A stretch of DNA of 64,000 nucleotides from Pomphorhynchus laevis. Its lineage: Eukaryota; Acanthocephala; Palaeacanthocephala; Echinorhynchida; Pomphorhynchidae. The stretch spans positions 186,001 to 250,000 of the forward strand of contig WNNJ02002543.1 of the NCBI GenBank assembly GCA_012934845.2, read 5' to 3'. Position numbers and translations under genes: made by a program. This document shows positions 43,301 to 51,534 of the stretch, one piece after another (the stretch's first letter is position 1; each line of letters starts with the position of its first letter). Under the pieces are notes generated by a model. It was not told where the DNA came from, did no database searches, and saw nothing but the letters and a program-made list of their open reading frames with translations.

Positions 43301-46130
43301 TTAGCTAATGTTAACTTAAGTTGTCCATAATTATTGAACACTAATGAATGTATTTAGCTTTTCCTGACCGTGATTCCAGATGGGAAATGTGCCGTCAATA
43401 TACCTTAGATATATTTATGGCTGTGATATTCGGATTTGTACAAATTTAAGCTCATATAAGTTCATATATGTTATCGCTACTGTCGGCGCAACTAATGTGC
43501 CCATTGCAACATTAATTTCTTATTTATAAAGTATGTTATCGAATTCAAATATGTTGTTTTGTAATATGATATATATAGACTGAACGACAAAATTCATTTT
43601 TATTTTATCCCATCTGGCTTCTTGCATTCAAAATTTCAATCGTAACAATGACTGCACAGGTATATTAATTTAAAATTAGGAAACAAATAATAGATGACTA
43701 GTTTGAAAATAGCAATAATTGCAAAAATAAATAGATTTTCAAATTGAAACTAGCACCTCCCCCTACCAACGCTGATTTAATTTGAAATCAAAAATGATTT
43801 TAATTAAAAATTTGCAAAATGTAAGACGAAAGTCTTTGTTATTAAATCTAATTGCCAATAAAACAGACGAGTCGAGTGATCGTCAGCCAACATTAAAAGT
43901 ACCGAAACGTGAAAAGTAGGTATTGGATCAGTAGCTGATGAGGTCTACTAATGCTGAAATGTAGCGTACTGATGCTGGTTTATAGATAGGATTAAAGTTA
44001 TGTATAGGATAATAAAATAGTCATCAAAATTTCAATGTTAACAATAACTGCACAGGTATATCAACTTAAAATTGCGTTTTTGATATTATTTAAATTTTGA
44101 AATGAAGATATTGTGTGTTGATAGAAGGTATTCCACTAAATATATACATAATAGTTACAATAATAGCTCTATTCTCGTAAATACGGCAAGGTGTGGAGGC
44201 GTGTAAATACTAATATCCAGTTTGGCTTTGATACTATACTTAAATTAGATAGTTTTACTGGAACGAAGAAGATGAGTTTTCTTTTTTAATTCCAGTCGAA
44301 CTATCTAACCCAAAATTATAGGATATTATGAGTTTGCTGTGTAGTACTATATTTAACTTAAACAAATAGCTATAAATTATAAAAATTTAAACGATATGTT
44401 GTAATTTCGGATTTTTTGAATCTTTCTGTAAACAGATTTCTGTGGTACATTTGTGTTTTAAGCTAAAACTTTATAAACGTACTTGTCGGATGTTCATTGA
44501 CTTTCTATTTTAATAGGATTTGAGCGTATTTAATTTTTAGGTCATTACTGATCAAGAAGAAGTCGTGTCGTTATGCACTCAGGCACTAGACTTAGCAACT
44601 GAATTGGATCCAGAAGTTTTATTGACACGAGCAGCAGCACATATTAATTTGGAAAATTGGAATGAAGGTAGTATTTACTAGCTTACAGAGTGAACTAAGT
44701 CTCTTAGTTATGTTTTCTTATGTTATCGCGCGAATTATTTTATTGTTTTTTGCTTATTCAATTTAAGCTTCCGCTGATTACCAAAAACTTAAGCAAAATG
44801 GCTATACAAAGCAGGGAGAAGAGGGTCTAAATAAAGTCAAGCAATTTCAGTCCAACCATGGCGTGGATTACTATAAGATTCTTAATGTTCCTCGGTATGT
44901 GTTTTGTTAACTTTTGTGACTAGTTACAAAAAGTTCTTTCTTTTCTAACAGAAATGCAGACAAGAAGAAAATAGACAGAGCATTTAGAAAAATGGCTCAG
45001 CTTCATCATCCTGATAATAAACAGACACAGTCCGAAAAATTAAAAGCGGAGAAGAAGTTTAGGCAGTTAGTTCAGGCTAAAGAAATACTAACAGATCCAG
45101 GTAGAACGACGATGACAATGCATCGTTTAATTTCTAAATGCTACTTCACATTATAATATATTTTTATTTTGTTTAGCACGACAGTTCACTTTATAATTTA
45201 AAATTAAATCTTTTAAATTATAAAGATAAAGCGTTTTCGTCCATTTAAATTATAACCAAACAATTTTAAGTTTAAACTTGAGAAAATCGCTATAAGTGAA
45301 ATTAACTTTGAACGAAGGTTAACTATTTGCTTTGATAATGATTGGTATAGTTCGAAAAATAAATTATTAATAATAGGTAAAATATAATTAAATAAATTAA
45401 TATTTAATTATGATATTTAATATTTATTTATTAATAATTATATAAATAAGTTATTTGTATATTCGCTGAATTAGTTTCAATACTCGCGGCGTAGTATTTC
45501 ATGCCTGCTACTTTAATACTTATATTATATATGCCACGTGATATGTGGCATATGACGTGGCAAATATAACATCTCGACGTCTTAAGTTGTATATGGTGGT
45601 TAGAATTATGAGATTGCAAATCAAAAGCTCTTATTTTTATTATTTTGTCATTTATAAGTCATTTAAATAACTTTTTCATGATAAATAATGTAAAACTGGT
45701 ATAATTTAATTGTTCACTCTTCTGACATTTGAATTACTTTTCTAAATTAATGTGTGATTTGTAATGGTAATAAGTCTATTTAATATATATTAATATTGTT
45801 TATTTCCATATTATATTTTTTTAAATAATATTTTATTTATTCGATCAATTATTATCAACATTCCCCTGTATTACTTGTTATCTACTATTGCTATTTAATC
45901 AAAAGATTACAAGAATATAACCGTATTTATTACCATATTATATTAATTTATGTATTACCATTAATGTTATGGTATTTGTTTCTGCTTTAGAGAAACGTAA
46001 ACGATTCGATAATGGTGAAGATCCATCTGATAATACACAGGAACATAATCCATTTGACATCTTTACGCAATTTCAACAAGGGGCTCACCAGTCTGGTAAC
46101 GGATTCACATTTAGATTCTATTATGCGTAA
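34305..46130 (+). CDS. DNAJC3: DNAJC3/p58IPK-like ER co-chaperone (TPR and J domain), ten exons, signal exon missing
   Basis: Exons: 34305-34409, 35479-35603, 36161-36235, 38256-38405, 38928-39109, 39622-39856, 44541-44667, 44768-44894, 44952-45100, 45991-46130. Phases match at every junction and sum to 471 residues plus stop. The protein opens after the expected signal peptide with TPR repeats (RLRHEGVEQLKRGNILKSIE, HLAVYNLGTAYYANRNIRKA and so on, about residues 1-350). It ends in a J domain (DYYKILNVPRNADKKKIDRA, HPD at 45007-45015) and a short Gly/Phe-type tail ending FTFRFYYA, as in human DNAJC3 (about 504 residues with signal). In that family the protein sits in the ER lumen, delivers misfolded clients to BiP and activates its ATPase through HPD. 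The first exon with ATG is not found. The sixth intron uses a GC donor. An AATAAA lies 202 bp after the stop. Confidence 0.9.
34616..34803. repeat. Foldback element in a DNAJC3-like intron, about 88-bp arms
   Basis: 34616-34705 and about 34716-34803 are reverse complements with three or four mismatches. The loop is about 10 bp of repeated tatgtaaaaa. No ORF. Likely a small foldback/MITE or a template-switch product. Confidence 0.8.
35338..35388. repeat. Hairpin-forming inverted repeat
   Basis: gtgagata...ttaattcct, a six-base loop, then the reverse complement with two mismatches, in the intron before the exon at 35479. Confidence 0.6.
36500..36690. repeat. Inverted pair of 48-kb-family ribozyme repeats (degenerate)
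   Basis: A minus-strand fragment (about 36500-36590) and a plus-strand fragment (about 36596-36690) of the repeat found at 48168-48822 meet head to head at about 36592. The plus fragment has ACGAAATGTAGGCGTGAG, GCTGATGATG, CACCCACGCTGA and a TGTACAGTAATGC cleavage-site region. It shares the layout but the CUGAUGA and GAAA boxes are altered. Confidence 0.6.
40330..40530. repeat. Inverted fragments of the 170-bp satellite family
   Basis: 40335-40410 on the minus strand and 40425-40495 on the plus strand match parts of the tandem repeat at 49668-50118 (tttgatccagctccaataat and gcgaaatatcaa). The ribozyme core is incomplete here. Confidence 0.6.
40685..40925 (+). repeat. Single unit of the 360-bp ribozyme repeat family
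   Basis: Matches the array at 56350-57470 (gtcacacaggcaa, ctgatgagtgttgcc, tctagaagtgacatg, gaatcgaagtccagtctatc). The part following it (aaatgccgtatttcg, ccgttgtctactcagcacat) is in the same order as in the array. It is an isolated copy in the GC-AG intron, with an intact reversed-order hammerhead core. Confidence 0.8.
40724..40815 (+). ncRNA. Reversed-order hammerhead motif (360-bp family, intact core)
   Basis: GGCAAUC-GAAAC (40724-40735), stem III strand, UUCUA-CUGAUGA (40753-40764), GUGUUGCC, stem III return strand with an 18-base hairpin insertion, GUC (40804-40806), UAGAA. Stem I is UUCUA/UAGAA, stem II mainly GUUGCC with GGCAAU, stem III UGAGUACC/GGUACUCA plus ACGACC/GGUCGU. The predicted cut is after 40806. 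Confidence 0.6.
41564..41605 (-). ncRNA. Type I hammerhead ribozyme (Penelope type), intact
   Basis: 42 nt in standard order on the minus strand: ACGGUA, CUGAUGA, stem II GCUC with a five-base loop and GAGC, GAAA, CGCGUA, UACCGU. Stem I is 6 bp and perfect, stem II 4 bp. Stem III is minimal, built on the self-complementary ACGCGU, which suggests two ribozymes pair as a dimer. Cleavage is predicted after GUA. This is the known form in Penelope-like retroelements. Confidence 0.85.
42281..42322 (+). ncRNA. Type I hammerhead ribozyme (Penelope type), GAAA box altered
   Basis: Same 42-nt architecture as 41564-41605 on the plus strand with stems I (ACGGUA/UACCGU) and II kept. The GAAA box reads GAAG and the cleavage triplet GUU, so activity is doubtful. 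Confidence 0.75.
42860..43645 (-). mobile_element. Penelope-like element relic (reverse transcriptase, parts out of order)
   Basis: The minus strand from 43600 reads NNIFEFDNILYK and VAMGTLVAPTVAITYMNLYE, then LRYIDGTFPIWNHGQEKL (RYIDD-type active site, second Asp lost) and NYGQLKLTLANNKNKINFL, the C-terminal half of a Penelope-type RT. Immediately downstream, 42864-43148 reads NELLTQDYIEVLSLDMNFVL and SPREFNRFQLIDTLKLASNK, which belongs near the N-terminus. A tandem arrangement with internal loss would explain the order. At least two stops. Confidence 0.6.
43627..44080 (+). repeat. Ribozyme-bearing repeat with direct repeats at both ends (about 400-bp period)
   Basis: A 50-bp stretch (from tcaaaatttcaat to ggtatat...aaaatt) at 43627-43678 recurs at 44027-44076, so the unit is just over one period of a 400-bp tandem repeat. 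In between is a CTGATGAGG core with ACCGAAACG upstream and GCGTACTGATG downstream (43909-43972). Its relative in minus orientation is at 4530-4872. Confidence 0.65.
43905..43975 (+). ncRNA. Reversed-order hammerhead motif (400-bp family)
   Basis: AGUACC-GAAAC, then CUGAUGA-GGU-CU-ACU, then AGCGUA with the following CUGAUG. Stem II is GGU/ACC extended by ACU/AGU after a two-base bulge. Stem III is 3-4 bp next to the core. Stem I is weak (three pairs or a shifted 5-bp alternative). Core boxes are intact, pairing partly degenerate. Confidence 0.45.
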
Positions 46131-46331
46131 GAAACCAATGACCATCACTAGAAAAAAATTATTCGAATTGTATCAAATAATATTAACACTGTGTTGCTAT
46201 ATTTCAATCATTATAGATTGTGGCTTGTATGTGAATCAAATCAAACAAGCGATTCAGCAGTAGTACATTCCGTTGTTTTTGTTTTTACAGTGATCTCTCT
46301 CTTTATCTGATATTTTCGAAACTGCGATTTT

Positions 46332-46337
46332 AATAAA
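46332..46337 (+). other. Polyadenylation signal of the DNAJC3-like gene
   Basis: AATAAA 202 bp past the stop codon, followed by A/T-rich sequence. Confidence 0.55.
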
Positions 46338-46339
46338 AG

Positions 46340-48165
46340 TTTTTACATAACTCAAAAATACCACTGTTATTTTTGATTTTAATGAATTTTATGTTTTATT
46401 TTGGTTTAAAGAAGAGACGGTTTACGCTCACTACAATTTCGTCTCTTTATTTTGGTAGATGATCTTCGCTATATGAATAAACGTCATTGGACAAGTATTT
46501 GAGGATTTTAAAAAGTCACAAAAATTGTAGGACATAAATTGCTGTTTACCCCCTTCGCCCTAAAATTTACAGAAACGCACTCAATTTTTACTCACTTATA
46601 AGTAGTATTTGTGATACCGACCTCGAGCAATTAATTTGCTACTTGCTAGAAAAATAAGCCATCGCTTTGAATATATTTTTCAATTTCATGATTTTATACA
46701 TAGAATGTATTTTTTTATTTCGAAATAAATTACATCCGTGCATCAGTTATTGCCATTTAGTTTCGTAGATAACTGACTTATCTAGCTTATCACATGTACA
46801 GCTGGGTTTTTTAACAAATGCTTACATTTCGATATGACTTAAACATGACAAGTTGTCATGAAGTTATCATTATAGTTTCTGTTTTTGTTGAATTACAACA
46901 AAATTCAAGTTACCTGCTTGTGTAACTTTTGTTAGCAAAAGGTTAGGAATCACTAATTCGGTACATGATACTTATCTTAAGTAACATTAGTTTCTTCAAG
47001 TAATTGTACTTTAAATACAATTTAAGTAATTTTTCCGTGCACATTATCTTTTTTTTCTTATAATAATGAAATTAATTAATCGCTTAAAAATAATTAAATA
47101 CTAGAAATTAATGGTAATTAGTTAAATATTAATAAATTAATAATTGAAATTTTATTATTTTTTAAGATTAAATAAAGTAACGTTAATTCAAGTTTTAATT
47201 AAATACGGAATTATGATTTGTTTAATTAAATTTATAACTTATTTAAACTAACTCAAAAGCATGCACTGGAGTTTAGTGTTCATGTTTTTTGCTAGCAATG
47301 TAGTGTGTATTCTCATTTAATGAAATTTTATTTAAGACGGTATTTGTCTCTGGTAATATCGGTTGTATAATTTTGCTCATCACAAAATTTATGAACTAGT
47401 TAGAGTTTAATGAACTCTAGATGATTTTCTTAGCAAAAACTACTGCAAGACACTGCTTTGATAATGTACTAAACATATTGTTCGTTTAAATCCGTTGAAA
47501 TTGGCTCAGACAAAACGAAGCAGCATATCAATATACATTAAAAACGATAACGTCGGATCGACTATAATGTGTCACATGTGTGGGAGTAATCATACTACCG
47601 GTAATTTAAGATTTGAAATTGTTTGAAGTAAGGTAACCTATAAATTGGATTCCTAGAATAATCGATTTATCTAGGATATCAAAAAATTATCCCGGTGCAT
47701 GCATTTAATGGAAACTTAAACCTAAAACCAGCAACGGCCTCGTTTGAATATATGACATCATAAACTACTAATTATTTTGTAGAATTATTAATAGAAAATA
47801 ACTCAATATTAGGTTAAGTCTTTGAATATATATTTCATCCGAGAATGGACAAAACATATTAGACTTAAGATCATTCATTCCTTAAATTTGTGTGTTAATA
47901 TTTTTTTAAACATAAAAATATTCAGGTTTAAATTTAATTTAAACACTACTATTATCTACTTTACAAGTGGTGCGAAATCCATCGCTTTTAGAATTTACAA
48001 AGATAAAATTAAATCGTGTAAATAGCAAAATCAAAAGTCTTCAACTTCTTTGCTAGCACAAAAAAATGTATTATGAAGGAATTAATAATTTACTGGTAGG
48101 TAACTTTATTGATATCTTAGCTGATATTTTATCTAATAATAATACTTTTATACTTATTGTTAATA
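46340..48165. other. AT-rich intergenic sequence
   Basis: No gene, RNA or repeat recognised. The short ORFs here lack codon bias or homology I can name. Confidence 0.6.
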
Positions 48166-48240
48166 TATTGCATACACGAGCCGTTATTCTTAACTGGTCG
48201 GTTTTGATATTATCCTCGTGTGGTTGTTTAAATCCTATCA

Positions 48241-48317
48241 GCATCACTGTACACTACAATCAGCGTGGGTGGACCTCATCAGCAGTGAGCCCACGCCTAC
48301 ATTTCGTGTTTCGGTCC
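48241..48317 (-). ncRNA. Reversed-order hammerhead motif, lower unit of the dimer
   Basis: Minus strand: GGACC-GAAAC (48308-48317), stem III strand, UCACUG-CUGAUGA-GGUCC (48271-48288), CCCACGC and onward to GUGUA, CAGUGA (48244-48249). Stem I UCACUG/CAGUGA is 6 bp perfect. Stem II GGUCC/GGACC is 5 bp perfect. Stem III is ACAC/GUGU next to the core plus GCGUGGG/CCCACGC distally. The cut is predicted between 48250 and 48249. Confidence 0.65.
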
Positions 48318-48600
48318 TTTTACTGCTTCTGCTGATTCCTTGTCGCCGAAATGCTGGTTTATATTTGGCTTATATACCAAATTACACAATTAATGTGTTC
48401 TATATTTGGTGTGGGCGGTAACTATTATTCGCAATTCGAATCCACCACACACCGATTTTTTATTCCGTTTTTATACGAAATGTTCACTGGACAGTAAACC
48501 GTAAGCTGTCTTTTTACTATTGTGAATATTGCATACACGAGCCGCTATTCTTCATTATTCGGTCTGATATTATCCTCGTGTGGTTGTTTAAATCCTATCA

Positions 48601-48677
48601 GCATCACTGTACACTACAATCAGCGTGGGTGGACCTCATCAGCAGTGAGCCCACGCCTACATTTCGTGTTTCGGTCC
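48601..48677 (-). ncRNA. Reversed-order hammerhead motif, upper unit of the dimer
   Basis: Identical in core to 48241-48317, 360 bp away (CTGATGA at 48636-48642). It supplies the first strand of the dimer-spanning fold. Confidence 0.65.
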
Positions 48678-48829
48678 TTTTACTGCTTCTGCTGATTCCT
48701 TGTCGCCGAAATGCTGGTTTATATTTGGCTTATATACCAAATTACACAATTAATGTGTTCTATATTTGGTGTGGGCGGTAACTAATATTCGCAATTCGAA
48801 TCCACCACACACCGATTTTATACTTGATA

Positions 48830-49660
48830 TTCCAAAACAAAAAGTTCATTGTTTTTACAACAGTATTGATTAACTCAATAGGATAAAAAATCAGATAAAT
48901 TAACTGAGTTTACTTGTTTTGCACTATACATTTCCGTTAATTAATACTGGTATAGTGTTTTTAATCAGTATTAATTTTGATTATTCTACAATATTTTATT
49001 AAATACGTTTAAAGTACTTCAAGTATTTTATTGGTGTAAACAGAACAGAGTTTTAATGTAAATTTTAAGGCACTACATATATCTAGGCTGTACTGGACTT
49101 TCATGTAATTTTGAATTCCGGCATAATATAGCTATTTAATTTCTGATTATATCGTAATATCTATTAAATCTTGAATGAAATAGTGATCTTCAATAGTTTC
49201 TAAATACAAATCAGTGCGTGCTTATGCTGCGTTTACATTTAAATCATTATAATTTACATCTTTCAAAAACTTTTAACATGGAAACACAGCTTTTACTACC
49301 TTTATCAATATTTGTTATATTTTAATTTAGTAAGTTAAGATGCTACATGTCTTTATAACTTTTATCTTTCCTTTTACAATTGTCTGTTGAAATTTGCCTT
49401 TTAATTCCATCAAATATATAATCCTTACATATTTTTATCTTTAATATATTTTAGCTTTTGCTATTAATCAGCTTAGTAATTAAAAATTGAAGTTATTATA
49501 TAACGAATTGTAAAATTTATTTTTATTGTTACTATTATTAAATAACGAGCGTCACTATACATTGAATATACAATCATCACCGTTATTTCAACCTGACCCC
49601 GGACAGACAACGATGGCATTAATGTACATCTAAGCTGTTAGTTTTTTGTTGTTCTGATCT
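48830..49660. other. AT-rich intergenic sequence
   Basis: No feature recognised. Confidence 0.6.
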
Positions 49661-49667
49661 GATTTAA

Positions 49668-50118
49668 GCCACTGATCTGCAGTTATCGAGAAACTTGGAA
49701 AGTAATTTTCTGAGGATGCTAACAGAGGTTAACGAAATATAAAATAAACTTTTCCTCCTTTCTTTGATCCAGCTCCAATAATTCTTTATCAATAATGGAT
49801 CATTATCAACTATTTAAAATAATTCGACAATGCTATGGAGCCACTGATCTGCAGTTATCGAGAAACTTGGAAAGTAATTTTCTGAGGATGCTAACAGAGG
49901 TTGGCGAAATATCAAATAAAATTTTCCTCCTTTCTTTGATCCAGCTCCAATTATTGTATTAATAATGGATCATAATCAACTATTAAAAATCATTCGACGG
50001 TGCTATAAAGCCACTGGCCTGCAGTTATCGAGAAACTTTGAAAGTAATTTTCTGAAGATTCTACAGAGGTTGGCGAAATATCAAATAAAATTTTCCTATT
50101 TTCTTTGATCCTGCTCTA
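49668..50118 (+). repeat. Tandem repeat, three units of about 170 bp
   Basis: gccactg(a/g)(t/c)ctgcagttatcgag recurs at 49668, 49840 and 50009. The units share a tract starting ggaaagtaattttctgag, the block gttggcgaaatat and the block tttgatccagctc. The period is in the size range of animal retrozymes, and each unit has a candidate standard-order hammerhead. Confidence 0.85.
49869..49927 (+). ncRNA. Candidate type I hammerhead in the 170-bp satellite
   Basis: Order is standard: GGAAAGUAAUUUU, CUGAGGA (position 7 is free in hammerheads, so this fits CUGANGA), U, GCUAAC-AGAG-GUUGGC (6 bp with one U-G), GAAA, UAUCAAAUA, AAAUUUUCC. Stem I pairs GGAAA with UUUCC plus UUU/AAA next to the core. Stem III is only two pairs. 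An extra U before stem II and an AUA cleavage triplet weaken the case. Confidence 0.4.
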
Positions 50119-50119
50119 A

Positions 50120-51530
50120 TTTTACAATTCGATGTCATTCGCAAATGTGAGCAAATCCCATTTACTCGGACTTGTTGTTGGTTGGCCGAATACTTCGCAT
50201 TGAGACGAACACTATTGACGGTATCATCCGTCGTCGTGTATGAGCGAATCACTTGATACTGTTCAATTTACTTATTCTCATCTTGCGAAAACATGAATCC
50301 GCTAATTGGGCTGGCCATCGACTTTAGAAATTCTGGAAACTTAATGTTTTTTTAAATTTTTCTATAAATTAAAATTTTTAAAATTTAGTGAAATGTATAA
50401 CTTGAATATCTTCAATATAATATATTAGCAATGATGATAGATTTAATTTTTTCGAATACAAAAGAGAAGGGAAAATCAATTATTCTTAAATGTTCACAAA
50501 TTTCCAGTGTATTAATAAACCAATATTTCATAAAGTGTTACTGTGATAGTAAAAGGTAAACTGTTCAAAATATATATATTAACAAAAATTGTACACATTC
50601 ACAAATTATAAAAACGAATGTTCATCATTAATAATGTGGAATCCGCTTAAATTTTGGATCATAATGGCAAGCATACTAAGAGAAAGAAAAACGAAATGTC
50701 ATTACGAAAAGAAAACAAAAATTGAAGCAGAAGAAAATTCAATATTAACTATTCTAGATTCTGTTTTGCCTTTTCTTATTATTTTTAGTAAGCAGCATTT
50801 TGGTAAGTACATTGAGAACATTTCGTGAACTTTAACATTAATCAGCAGAAACTGGTGTTTACATTCTATATATATACATGCAGTGTAAATATGACCATCT
50901 TATATAATTGACAAATAGTAGACATCAGTAGATTGCAACAACATACTAATATTTTACAGTAATGTCATGGTGGGTTCCGTCTGTCATAGAATCGTCTGGT
51001 ATTAGGCGAAGCCCGGATTTAACTGACTAACTTAGTGTATATTGTACATTTACGGGAAAGAAGTTCAATGTGTGATATCTAACACAGTAATCAACTGGAT
51101 TGTTTGATTTTCTATGATGAAATATCTCAATAATACCACGCTTTTGAAACTTGAAACATTATATTTGTCCAAATCATCGTTTGCCATTTGGTTGCAGCAT
51201 TGTCCAAATCAATTGATTAGAACTATATTTTTAATTGATTATATAAAATGTAGTTGCTAAAATATCCTAGATAAAAATTCTCTTAAACTGTTGAGTCACG
51301 TTCTACTAATGTTTTAGTTTCAACTACGTTGTCAGTCGTTTCCAGCTAGCTAGCTACTGTCTGTTTGTACAATTCTGTATTAAAACAGCTTTGTTTTTGA
51401 ATATGTCGTAATATCACAATGAAGATGAAAAAAATCACAATGAAGATGGTAACTTCCTTGCGGTGGTGATTATGATGGTATTATGTAAGCAATCTGTCTA
51501 CCATAGATGAAAAATCAATTGAAATAAAAA
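50120..51530. other. Region downstream of the RhoGAP gene, no recognised gene
   Basis: Contains the presumed 3' UTR of the RhoGAP gene at the right side. A less AT-rich patch at 50130-50280 has a 63-codon minus-strand ORF with no recognised motif. Confidence 0.5.
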
Positions 51531-51534
51531 CAGT

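Larger units (their letters stand above)
39857..44540 (+). other. GC-AG intron of the DNAJC3-like gene, 4684 bp, repeat-filled
   Basis: The exon ends CTG CAT at 39856 and the intron begins gcaagt, the preferred context for GC donors. The acceptor is aatttttag before GTC ATT ACT GAT. Using the GT two bases later (39861) would give a phase that runs into TGA at once, so the GC donor is the only reading that keeps the frame. The intron holds ribozyme-bearing repeats, Penelope-type repeats and an RT relic. Confidence 0.75.
48168..48825 (-). repeat. Tandem dimer of a 360-bp ribozyme-bearing repeat
   Basis: Two units start at about 48168 and 48528 with an exact 360-bp offset over the core (48218-48440 and 48578-48800 are near-identical). 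Both hold a complete reversed-order hammerhead motif on the minus strand. Read 5' to 3' on the minus strand, the upper unit supplies the CUGAUGA segment and the lower unit the GAAA and cleavage segments of one nested type I ribozyme. Confidence 0.8.

Noticed and set aside
45520-45580. cacgtg-containing hairpin as a regulatory site
   Set aside because: It is a small imperfect palindrome in a late intron; a single CACGTG is not enough to claim regulation.
48066-48781. Two identical 67-codon plus-strand ORFs (48218 and 48578) and an 89-codon ORF
   Set aside because: They are the antisense of the duplicated ribozyme repeat; identity reflects the 360-bp tandem duplication, not a protein.
50061-50252. 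63-codon minus-strand ORF in a less AT-rich patch
   Set aside because: No recognisable motif, no clear splice sites, and it overlaps the end of the 170-bp tandem repeat.
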